NCBI GenBank assembly: GCA_025993015.1
Contig: DAJPFV010000001.1
Span: 1,798,001-1,862,000 of the forward strand
Source: Coriobacteriaceae bacterium
GTDB lineage: Bacteria; Actinomycetota; Coriobacteriia; Coriobacteriales; Coriobacteriaceae
Length of the DNA: 64,000 bases
Reading direction: 5' to 3'
The translations under genes were made by a program, and so were the position numbers. Below are positions 36,784 through 43,843 of the stretch, in pieces. Numbering within the stretch: the first letter of the stretch is position 1; the number at the start of each line of letters is the position of its first letter. The notes beneath the pieces are model-generated. The model worked only from the letters and a program-made list of their open reading frames with translations. It was not told where the DNA came from and did not search any database.

Positions 36784-36911
36784 CGGCGGGCCCCGCCCGT
36801 TAGCCCCAGAATCGTCCTCGGACATGTCGGAGGCCCCGTTGCGCACTACGTGCGGCGGGGCCTCCTTCTGTCCTGCGGAAAGATTCTGGGGCTAACGGGC
36901 GGGGCCCGCCG
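36784..36911. repeat. 128-bp inverted repeat with perfect 30-bp arms and a nested terminator
   Basis: The arms 36784-36813 and 36882-36911 are exact reverse complements (left arm begins CGGCGGGCCCCGCCCGTTAG and ends CCCCAGAATC). Inside, GGAGGCCCC (36829-36837) and GGGGCCTCC (36857-36865) form the alcohol dehydrogenase terminator, followed by TTCT. Confidence 0.95.
36829..36868 (+). terminator. terminator after the alcohol dehydrogenase
   Basis: A 9-bp GC stem with T-rich end, nested inside the larger inverted repeat. The stem is extended by imperfect pairing (CGTTGCGCA / TGCGGCG). Confidence 0.75.
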
Positions 36912-37038
36912 GCTCGTTGTCGTGACGGGCGCTGTTCGGAAGAGCTCGATGGGTCATCTCGCTGGGTAAATTTTTGTGCGTGGTGGTATCGTTGTTGGGG
37001 CTTTTACTGATTACGGGATGTTGACTTTGGAGTTGTGG

Positions 37039-38070
37039 ATGGTGCCCCAAATGGATTCTACGCTTGGTTTTATTACTGACCAGCTTAAGACGCTGACTTC
37101 TATCGCTTCGCCTACGGGCTATACCCGTGCGGCGACTGATTATCTGATGGAGACCCTGCGCGATATGGGGTTTGGGCCCGAGCGTTCTAATAAGGGTAAC
37201 GTGCTCGTTGAGCTTGGTGGCGAGGGTGAGCCGCTCGTACTGGCGAGCCATGTCGATACTCTGGGCGCCATGGTGCGCTCCATTAAGGACAATGGTCGCC
37301 TGCGCCCCACGACGCTCGGTGGGCACCAGTGGTCCACGGCTGATGGCGAGAACTGCACCGTTTACACGCGCGATGGTAATGTCTACACGGGTGTAGTCCT
37401 CAATACCGAGCCTTCGGCGCATGTGGCCGATGAGCCGGTCAAAACCATCGAGAAGAACATGGAAATCCTGCTCGACGAGAACGTCGACGGCAAGGACGAT
37501 GTGCTCGAGCTGGGTATTCAGACCGGCGACATCATCGCTATGGATCCTCGCACGACGGTGACGGAGAGCGGTTACATCAAGAGTCGCTTCCTTGACGACA
37601 AACTGTCCGCGTCGATTCTGCTTGGTTTGGCCCGCGCCGTCGCCGACGGCGAGGTGACCCTTTCGCGCAAGGTTTCGCTGCTCTTTACGGTGTACGAGGA
37701 GGTCGGCCACGGCGGTGCCTTTGTGCCGGCCGACACGCGCGAGATGATCAGCGTGGACATGGGCTGCGTGGGCGACGACCTGGGCTGCACCGAGCGCATG
37801 GTTTCGATTTGCGCCAAGGATTCGGGCGGTCCGTACAACTACGACCTGGTAACCACACTGTCCAACATCGCGCGCGAGCTGGAGCTCGATTACGCCATCG
37901 ATGTGTACCCGCACTACGGCTCCGACGTCGAGGCCACGCTCTCGGCCGGCTACGACATTCGCCATGGTCTGATCGGCCCCGGCGTGTACGCGAGCCACAA
38001 CTACGAGCGCAGCCACATCGACGGCGTGCGCAATACCTACGAGCTGGTTCGCGCCTACGTTCAGCGCTAG
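37039..38070 (+). CDS. M42 family metallopeptidase (glucanase/aminopeptidase type)
   Basis: Cytoplasmic di-zinc aminopeptidase, 343 residues. Landmarks: LASHVDTLGAMV (metal His and catalytic Asp), SRFLDDKLSASIL (bridging Asp), FTVYEEVGHGGA (catalytic and metal Glu), and the C-terminal GPGVYASHNYERSHIDG with the metal-binding His. The ATG at 37039 was chosen for GGAG 6 bp upstream; ATG 37051 is possible. Some family members are annotated as endoglucanases, but the peptidase role is better supported in general. Confidence 0.93.
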   Translation: MVPQMDSTLGFITDQLKTLTSIASPTGYTRAATDYLMETLRDMGFGPERSNKGNVLVELGGEGEPLVLASHVDTLGAMVRSIKDNGRLRPTTLGGHQWSTADGENCTVYTRDGNVYTGVVLNTEPSAHVADEPVKTIEKNMEILLDENVDGKDDVLELGIQTGDIIAMDPRTTVTESGYIKSRFLDDKLSASILLGLARAVADGEVTLSRKVSLLFTVYEEVGHGGAFVPADTREMISVDMGCVGDDLGCTERMVSICAKDSGGPYNYDLVTTLSNIARELELDYAIDVYPHYGSDVEATLSAGYDIRHGLIGPGVYASHNYERSHIDGVRNTYELVRAYVQR

Positions 38071-38103
38071 GGGAGTAGCTTGCGACTCGGCTGACCAATC
38101 GCT

Positions 38104-38129
38104 AAGGCCCGATTTCTCGGGCCTTTTTT
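38104..38129 (+). terminator. intrinsic terminator after the M42 peptidase
   Basis: AAGGCCCGA pairs with TCGGGCCTT around a TTTC loop and is followed by a T run. Confidence 0.92.
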
Positions 38130-38139
38130 CGCTTTGGGT

Positions 38140-38178
38140 TGTTTAGTATTATGATGTATGTAATCTATTAACTAAACA
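38140..38178. promoter_or_regulatory. inverted repeat in the HipA-like gene promoter
   Basis: TGTTTAGT (38140-38147) and ACTAAACA (38171-38178) flank a 23-bp AT-rich stretch with -10-like elements. It is 31 bp upstream of the HTH-HipA-like start, a likely autoregulatory operator. Confidence 0.45.
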
Positions 38179-38208
38179 TTTAAATTACTTAACGAGGTGA
38201 TGCGGTGT

Positions 38209-39582
38209 ATGGATACGTCTGAGTACTTGTCTATGGGTGATGCTGCCCGCCTGCTGGGCGTTACGAAAGCCCGCATATCTCAACTTGCCTCATCGGGAAC
38301 GCTCGCGTGCGATATTGTGGGCGGACGGAAGATGGTCGAGTACAATTCCGCGGTCGCTTATCAAAAGGTCCGCAAACGTGGACGCCGTCCTGCGGCCGAT
38401 GTGGGGCGCAAGTTTACGCTGATGTCCGCCGACCATGAGGTCGCGCATGTCTCATTTGATCCGACGCGTGAGTTTCCCTTCGAAATCGCCGAGGTCCTCG
38501 ATGCGCAGAGGATGCCGTTTGGCACGTGCTCGAGCTCTTCTCCTACGGTGAATAAACGGGAGCTCAACGTGTGGTGGAGCCATCGGTCGGTGCCTGACGT
38601 CCGCCCCGGACTCGTCTCGCGCTATCGTGAACTGGGGATTGCCAGTGGCATCGAGGTTCCGGTTCGGTGCCTGGGCCTATCGCTTTCGGATTGTTATTGG
38701 CTGCGGCCGACCGATTGCACCGAACTTAAATGGCGAAACATCAATTACTTTGAGAACGAATTTGAGCGATCGGCGCCCGAAGAGCGTTCGGGTTGGCTGG
38801 AAGGCATCGGTCTTAAAAATCCGGATAACACGTCCGAGGGCGAGCTCCCTAAATCGTGGATGATCCGCAACGGCATTCGCGTTTTGGTCAAGGGATGCGG
38901 CATGGACGATCAACGTCCCTTTAACGAGGCGGTTGCAACGGCTCTGCATCGTCGCTTGCTGTCGGAGGGCGAGTTTGTTCCTTACACGGTTGAGCACATG
39001 TTCGATGGCCCTGTGTGTCTGTGCGACGACTTTCTTGACGGCCGTGAGGAATACGTTCCGGCTGTTTACGTTAAGGGCGCACTTGGCAGCCAGCGGGGAA
39101 ATTCGACATACGATCGATACTGTCGCTACCTTGGCAAGCATGGCGCCGATGAGGCCGCTGTGAGAAGGTCTATGTCACAGATGATCGTTTGCGATGCCCT
39201 TTTGGCCAACATCGACCGCCATTGGCGAAACTTCGGCATCATCCGCAATGTCGACACCTTGGAGATAAAACCTGCTCCGCTGTTCGATAGCGGCAACTGC
39301 CTGTGGTACAACGTACCAACTGCCGTGCTCGCAGCTGGGGAGTTTGGGTTTTCCGCTAAGCCGTTTGGGCCCGACCCTTCCGTCCAGCTGGCGCTTGCGG
39401 ACTCGCTCGATTGGTTCGATCCATCGCGGCTCAACGGATTTGTTGATGAGGCGATCGAGATTCTTTCGCAGAGCGAATGGGCGACGGCGGAGGGTCGACT
39501 CGAGGCCATTTGCCGCGGCCTCGAGCGTCGCGTAATCGAGGTTAGTGCCGCTGTTGAGGTGCTTCGACACGTGCAGCGATAA
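38209..39582 (+). CDS. HTH-HipA-like kinase fusion
   Basis: 457 residues; start ATG 38209 with GAGGTGA upstream. Residues 1-65 are an excisionase/MerR-type helix-turn-helix (YLSMGDAARLLGVTKARISQL). The C-terminal 250 residues resemble HipA-type kinases: CDALLANIDRHWRNFGI (catalytic Asn and Asp in NIDRHWRN, about residues 334-341) and PLFDSGNCLW (Mg-binding Asp, near 363). In classical hipBA the DNA-binding antitoxin HipB is a separate protein; none is adjacent here. The base composition is lower in GC than its neighbours. It could be a single-chain self-regulated kinase; alternatively the HTH binds an unrelated target. It converges on mnmA, with 8 bp between their stops. Confidence 0.8.
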   Translation: MDTSEYLSMGDAARLLGVTKARISQLASSGTLACDIVGGRKMVEYNSAVAYQKVRKRGRRPAADVGRKFTLMSADHEVAHVSFDPTREFPFEIAEVLDAQRMPFGTCSSSSPTVNKRELNVWWSHRSVPDVRPGLVSRYRELGIASGIEVPVRCLGLSLSDCYWLRPTDCTELKWRNINYFENEFERSAPEERSGWLEGIGLKNPDNTSEGELPKSWMIRNGIRVLVKGCGMDDQRPFNEAVATALHRRLLSEGEFVPYTVEHMFDGPVCLCDDFLDGREEYVPAVYVKGALGSQRGNSTYDRYCRYLGKHGADEAAVRRSMSQMIVCDALLANIDRHWRNFGIIRNVDTLEIKPAPLFDSGNCLWYNVPTAVLAAGEFGFSAKPFGPDPSVQLALADSLDWFDPSRLNGFVDEAIEILSQSEWATAEGRLEAICRGLERRVIEVSAAVEVLRHVQR

Positions 39583-39590
39583 ACCTGCGG

Positions 39591-40691
39591 CTACTTAAGT
39601 GCGCCGGTCACGGTACCACCGCCGAGGACGATGTCGCCGCGGTAGACTACAACGGCCTGGCCGGGGGCGATGGCTCGTTGTGGCTCGTCAAAAGTTAGCA
39701 GCATTTGCCCGTCTTCGTCACGCGTAAGGGTCGCTGCCTGGTCCTTTTGACGGTAGCGGTACTTGGCACCGACGTGAATGCCGCCGGCGTCGAGCTCCGC
39801 CTCCATGCGTGCGTCCGGCGCGCTCCAGATCCACTCATCGGCCGTGAGGGCAGCGGCGGTCAGGTCCTCGGCCTCGCCCAGATGCACGGTGTTGTTGGCG
39901 GCGTCGACGCCCGTCACATACACGGGATGCGCCATCGCTACGCCCAGGCCTTTGCGCTGGCCGATGGTGTAGCGCAGCGCGCCGTTGTGGCGCCCGACCA
40001 CGCTGCCATCGCGCCACACAATGTCGCCCGGTGCAGCGGGATGTCCGCAGCGGCGCTCGATATAGCCCGCGTAGTCACCGTCTGGAATAAAGCAGATGTC
40101 CTCGCTTTCGGCCTTCTTGGCGTTGGTAAAGCCCTGCTCGGCGGCTATGCGGCGCACGTCGCGCTCTTTGTCCAGGCCTGCCAGCGGAAAGATCGTGTGC
40201 GCCAGGCGCTCCTGCGTAAGCGAATACAAAAAGTAGCTCTGGTCCTTTTTGGGATCTTCGCCGCGATGTAGCTGCCAGGTGCCGTCTGCCGCCTGGCTTG
40301 TTTTGGCGTAATGTCCCGTGGCGATGTAGTCGCAGCCCATATCCAGCGCCGCATCGAGCAGCGCGCCAAACTTAATGTGGCGGTTGCAGATAATGCACGG
40401 ATTGGGCGTCAGCCCCTCCTGGTAGGCGTTCACAAAGCGCTCGATAACGCTATGGTCGAAGGTCTGCTGCAGGTCGAGTACGTGATGGGGGATCCCCAGG
40501 CGCTCGGCGACGGCCTTTGCATCGGCGATGTCGCGGTCGACCTTACTCATGCCCGTGATGGGATCGGGCGTGGGGCAGGTGAGGCGCATGGTGGCGCCGA
40601 CGCATTCGTAGCCCTGGCTTTTGAGCAGGTACGCGGTCACGCTGGAATCGACGCCGCCACTCATGGCGACGAGCACGCGCTTGTTGTGCAT
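39591..40691 (-). CDS. mnmA: tRNA-specific 2-thiouridylase
   Basis: Thiolates U34 of Lys, Glu and Gln tRNAs; 366 residues. The P-loop AMSGGVDSSV (near residue 9), TPNPCIICNRHIKFG with the catalytic Cys, and EDICFIPDGDY are intact, and the second catalytic Cys is in this last region. The start ATG 40691 has AAGGAGAACCTCCCC upstream; a longer upstream frame lacks such a site and family similarity. The sulfur-donating cysteine desulfurase is not in the window; cysK and an Rrf2 regulator are next. Confidence 0.96.
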   Translation of the reverse strand: MHNKRVLVAMSGGVDSSVTAYLLKSQGYECVGATMRLTCPTPDPITGMSKVDRDIADAKAVAERLGIPHHVLDLQQTFDHSVIERFVNAYQEGLTPNPCIICNRHIKFGALLDAALDMGCDYIATGHYAKTSQAADGTWQLHRGEDPKKDQSYFLYSLTQERLAHTIFPLAGLDKERDVRRIAAEQGFTNAKKAESEDICFIPDGDYAGYIERRCGHPAAPGDIVWRDGSVVGRHNGALRYTIGQRKGLGVAMAHPVYVTGVDAANNTVHLGEAEDLTAAALTADEWIWSAPDARMEAELDAGGIHVGAKYRYRQKDQAATLTRDEDGQMLLTFDEPQRAIAPGQAVVVYRGDIVLGGGTVTGALK

Positions 40692-40721
40692 GGGGAGGTT
40701 CTCCTTGGTGGCATGTGGCCA

Positions 40722-40759
40722 AAAAAGAAAAGCGGCGCGGGAGGCTGGTTCCGCGCCGC
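40722..40759 (-). terminator. intrinsic terminator after cysK
   Basis: On the minus strand GCGGCGCGG and CCGCGCCGC form a 9-bp stem (arms 40751-40759 and 40732-40740) followed by TTTTCTTTTTT. Confidence 0.92.
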
Positions 40760-40870
40760 AGACATTGTAGCAAGTTCGGACGTCTCGTGGGACACCCTGA
40801 TTGGATGGGCTCAGACTGCCGGGAGAGAGGAGACCGGTTCGTCCTGGGCTCAACCTATGGGCGACAGGCC

Positions 40871-41809
40871 TTAGTCCTGGAAGAGTGCCGTGGACAGGTA
40901 GCGCTCGCCGGTGTCGGCAAGCAGGGCCACGATGGTCTTGCCCTCGTTCTCGGGGCGCTTGGCCAGCTGCAGTGCGGCCCACACGGCGGCACCGGACGAA
41001 ATGCCCACGAGCACGCCCTCCTTGTGGCCCACGGCGCGGCCGGTCGCAAAGGCGTCGTCGTTCTCGACGGGGATGATCTCGTCATAGGCCTGGGTGTCGA
41101 GGACGTCGGGCACAAAGCCGGCGCCGATACCCTGGATCTTGTGCGGGCCGGCCTGACCCTTAGAGAGCACCGGGGAGGTGGCGGGCTCGACGGCGACAAC
41201 CTGAATCTGGGGGTTCTGCTCCTTGAGGAACTCGCCCACGCCGGTCACGGTGCCACCGGTGCCAACGCCGGCGACGAAGATGTCGACCTGGCCGTCGGTG
41301 TCGTCCCAGATCTCGGGGCCGGTCGTGGCCTTGTGAATGGCCGGGTTCGCGGGGTTCACAAACTGGCCGGCGATGATGCTGTTGGGAGTCTCCTTCTGCA
41401 GCTCCTCGGCCTTGGCGATAGCGCCCTTCATGCCCTTGGAGCCGTCGGTGAGCACGAGCTGCGCACCGTATGCCTGCATCAGCTTGCGGCGCTCGACGGA
41501 CATGGTCTCGGGCATGGTGATGATTACCTTGTAGCCGCGGGCGGCTGCCACCGAGGCGATGCCGACGCCGGTGTTGCCGCTTGTGGGCTCGATGATGGTG
41601 TAGTCGCCGCCTCGCACGAGCTTGCCTGCCTTCTCGGCCTCGTCAATCATGTTCTTGGCGACGCGGTCTTTAACGGAGCCGGCGGGGTTGAAGTATTCCA
41701 GTTTGACGAGCACGCGAGCCTTGAGGTCCTCGTCGGCCTCAAAGTGGGTGAGCTCCAGAAGCGGGGTGTGGCCGATAAGCTGATCGATGGACGTGTAAAC
41801 CTTGCTCAT
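40871..41809 (-). CDS. cysK: cysteine synthase A (O-acetylserine sulfhydrylase)
   Basis: PLP enzyme making cysteine from O-acetylserine and sulfide; 312 residues. Landmarks: FNPAGSVKDRVA with the PLP Lys (near residue 45), PTSGNTGVGIA (substrate loop), GTGGTVTGVGEFLK (PLP phosphate pocket) and GISSGAAVWAA. The start ATG 41809 follows TTTGGAGGTTCACC. Divergent from an Rrf2-family regulator with a nested palindrome between them, which suggests CymR/IscR-like control. Confidence 0.97.
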   Translation of the reverse strand: MSKVYTSIDQLIGHTPLLELTHFEADEDLKARVLVKLEYFNPAGSVKDRVAKNMIDEAEKAGKLVRGGDYTIIEPTSGNTGVGIASVAAARGYKVIITMPETMSVERRKLMQAYGAQLVLTDGSKGMKGAIAKAEELQKETPNSIIAGQFVNPANPAIHKATTGPEIWDDTDGQVDIFVAGVGTGGTVTGVGEFLKEQNPQIQVVAVEPATSPVLSKGQAGPHKIQGIGAGFVPDVLDTQAYDEIIPVENDDAFATGRAVGHKEGVLVGISSGAAVWAALQLAKRPENEGKTIVALLADTGERYLSTALFQD

Positions 41810-41868
41810 GGTGAACCTCCAAAGTGTTCAAGTTGCTGGTTGCCGTGTGGTTTCACAGTGCGTGTAGC

Positions 41869-41906
41869 AGCTAAACCCATAAACCTTATAGGTTGTTCGT
41901 TTAGCT
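41869..41906. promoter_or_regulatory. nested palindrome between cysK and the Rrf2 gene
   Basis: Outer arms AGCTAAAC (41869-41876) and GTTTAGCT (41899-41906) are perfect; an inner AACC-TTATA-GGTT (41882-41894) shares the same centre. It lies 60-97 bp upstream of the cysK start and about 160 bp from the divergent rrf2 start, a good position for a CymR/IscR-type operator. Confidence 0.6.
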
Positions 41907-42062
41907 GTTGGCAAGCATAGTAGACACTAAAGCCTAGTAATGCAATAGGAAATAGAAGATTATTACGAGCCGATTAACCATCTTGACCGGAATGGGTATT
42001 TCCAAAGCCGATTTTTCGGCTAGAATTTCAACGGACTAAAAGACCGAAAGGCAGCACTATAT

Positions 42063-42491
42063 ATGTTGGTTTCTACTAAGGGCAGGTACGCCCTGCGCGT
42101 TATGGTTGACCTGGCCGAGCACCAGGCGGCCGGTCGCATCCCGCTCAAAGAGATTGCGGCGCGACAGGGGATTTCCGAGAAATATCTCGAGAACATCTTG
42201 GCTACGCTCGTGCGCGCCAACATGCTCTCGGGCATGCGCGGCAAGGGCGGCGGCTACGTGCTCACGCGCCCGCCCGAGCAGTACACGGTGGGCGAGATCT
42301 TGCGCCTGACCGAGGGCAGCCTGGCGCCGGTCGCCTGCCTGGATGGCGACTGCAAGGGTTGCTCGCGATCTGATGAGTGCCCCACGCTCGACGTGTGGAA
42401 GAACCTGGACAAGCTCATCAACGATTACCTCGACGGCGTGACGCTCGATCAACTTGTCGCTCCCAACCATGGCTACGACTATGTCATCTAA
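42063..42491 (+). CDS. Rrf2 family transcriptional regulator (IscR/CymR-like)
   Basis: 142 residues. N-terminal winged helix (MLVSTKGRYALRVMVDLAEH, IAARQGISEKYLENILATL, GKGGGYVLTR) and four cysteines in CLDGDCKGCSRSDEC (near residues 96-110), the region that holds the [2Fe-2S] cluster in IscR. CymR itself has no cluster, so the cysteines favour an Fe-S or thiol-sensing type. Divergent from cysK. Likely regulates sulfur or Fe-S metabolism. Confidence 0.93.
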   Translation: MLVSTKGRYALRVMVDLAEHQAAGRIPLKEIAARQGISEKYLENILATLVRANMLSGMRGKGGGYVLTRPPEQYTVGEILRLTEGSLAPVACLDGDCKGCSRSDECPTLDVWKNLDKLINDYLDGVTLDQLVAPNHGYDYVI

Positions 42492-42561
42492 CCCACGCCT
42501 GCCATGTGGGGACGGGGTGGAAATGGTAGATTTTCTTGCCCTCTGAGACTTGGCAAATAAG

Positions 42562-42598
42562 AAGGCCGCCCATTTTTGCGATGGGCGGCCTTCGTTTT
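42562..42598. terminator. terminator after the Rrf2 gene, possibly bidirectional
   Basis: AAGGCCGCCCAT (42562-42573) and ATGGGCGGCCTT (42581-42592) pair perfectly; TCGTTTTG follows on the plus strand. The convergent holin-like gene ends 36 bp downstream. Confidence 0.85.
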
Positions 42599-42633
42599 GG
42601 GCTGTTGAGACAGACACGGTCGGAATGGCCGTT

Positions 42634-42999
42634 CTAGTCCTCGGCAATACTATCGAGGATGCTGCGCATAATGGACACCAGGATGCTGCCCATAAAGGCC
42701 GAGCCAAAGCCGGCGATGGAGATACCGACGCCCAACAGGTTGACCGACAGGTAGCTGGCGAGCTCCAGCATAAAGCTGTTGAGCACGAGCTGGAAAATGC
42801 CGAGCGTAATGATTGTGAGCGGCAGCGAGATGACCGTGAGGAACGGTTTGACGAACGAATCGACGATGTTGAGGAACAGTCCCACAAAGGCAAAGCAGAC
42901 CCAGGCCTCGGCAAAGCCGAAGGGTTGGATACCGGGGACGAGGAACGTGGCGATCGCGATGGCGATCGAGGTGAAGAGCCAGTTAAGCATAAAGCGCAT
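42634..42999 (-). CDS. four-helix membrane protein (phage holin superfamily IV-like)
   Basis: 121 residues, almost entirely four hydrophobic helices, with the family pattern FVGLFLNIVDSFVKPFLTVISLPLTIITLG (residues about 38-68, quoted in outline). Proteins of this family are called holin-like from similarity only; they are widespread in chromosomes without phage context, as here. Start ATG 42999 has AAAGGATTCACGCC upstream. Function unknown. Confidence 0.85.
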   Translation of the reverse strand: MRFMLNWLFTSIAIAIATFLVPGIQPFGFAEAWVCFAFVGLFLNIVDSFVKPFLTVISLPLTIITLGIFQLVLNSFMLELASYLSVNLLGVGISIAGFGSAFMGSILVSIMRSILDSIAED

Positions 43000-43323
43000 G
43001 GCGTGAATCCTTTCTTGCGCCGGGGTTGCTGGCGTCGCGTGAAGCGGCTTGCGGCGGCGACTTGGATGGTTGCGCGGGCGCGCCGCGGTGTTTGGGCGCC
43101 CATTGTCTCAAATATTCGTGGAGCTTACGTGCGCATTCGGTTTCTAAACGGCGTTCGTCCTGAAAAACGTGCCGCTGGCAGAGAGTCTTGTCGCTTTAGT
43201 TTGGTGGTGTGCTACACTGCTACGGGCAAATAGCCCATGCATAGTTTTATTGCATATTACGGGCGAACGATGCCCGATGTCAGTATCAACTTCGATGCCT
43301 TATGGCGGGTTTGGCGGTGATCG
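43000..43323. other. intergenic region with a candidate promoter
   Basis: No gene supported. TGTGCTACACT at 43208-43218 has the extended -10 form common in GC-rich Gram-positives, with TTGTCG at 43188 as a weak -35 (19-bp spacer). It would drive the TrpR-like gene. No other structure seen. Confidence 0.4.
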
Positions 43324-43623
43324 ATGAATATCGAGAACATGTTTGACAAGCCTGATGTCAAGCAGCTGGTCCACGCATTTAGTCTTTTGGATGACGAGAA
43401 CGATATCCAGGCGTTTTTAACCGATATCTGCACGCCGCGCGAGATTTGCGATTTATCGCAGCGCCTGCAGGTCGCGCGCTATCTGGATGAGGGCGAGCCC
43501 TATGTTGAGGTTCAGGCCCGCACCGGCGCTTCGTCCACCACGGTGAGCCGCGTGTCCAAGGCGCTTAATGGCGAGTACGGTGGCTATCGCAAGATCCTCA
43601 TCAAACTGGAGGATGGCGAGTAG
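43324..43623 (+). CDS. YerC/YecD family TrpR-related regulator
   Basis: 99 residues with the TrpR-like helical fold: LTDICTPREICDLSQRLQVARYL (first part; residues about 36-58) and the helix-turn-helix ARTGASSTTVSRVSKALN. YerC/YecD proteins share the DNA-binding core of the Trp repressor but no clear ligand pocket, and their targets are mostly unknown. A terminator follows at 43651. Confidence 0.93.
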   Translation: MNIENMFDKPDVKQLVHAFSLLDDENDIQAFLTDICTPREICDLSQRLQVARYLDEGEPYVEVQARTGASSTTVSRVSKALNGEYGGYRKILIKLEDGE

Positions 43624-43650
43624 GCCAGCGGCAAAAACGAATTGCGCAGA

Positions 43651-43675
43651 ACCGTCCCTTCGGGGGCGGTTTTTT
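43651..43675 (+). terminator. intrinsic terminator after the TrpR-like gene
   Basis: ACCGTCCC pairs with GGGGCGGT around TTCGG and is followed by T5. Confidence 0.85.
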
Positions 43676-43759
43676 GATCCCTCGGGGACGGAGGAAAACG
43701 GATTGCATGGTTAGACTGACCCCTTCGGTGATCCGTTTTCCTCCGTCCCCGAGGGATCA
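43675..43759. repeat. 85-bp palindrome with perfect 29-bp arms (CGTTTTCCTCCG family)
   Basis: The arm 43675-43703 (TGATCCCTCGGGGACGGAGG then AAAACGGAT) is the exact complement of 43731-43759. The 27-nt core differs from that of the 24600 copy. It lies directly behind the terminator and 85 bp before addB. Confidence 0.95.
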
Positions 43760-43843
43760 AATCTGTTGGCGTGGGGCAAATCTGTCCGCGTGGGCGGGTA
43801 GGATGGATGCATTGATTATTGCGAACGGTTTGAGTGGAGGACC

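Noticed and set aside
42634..42999. Prophage remnant based on the holin-like gene
   Set aside because: No other phage gene is near; this holin-like family is common in chromosomes without phage.
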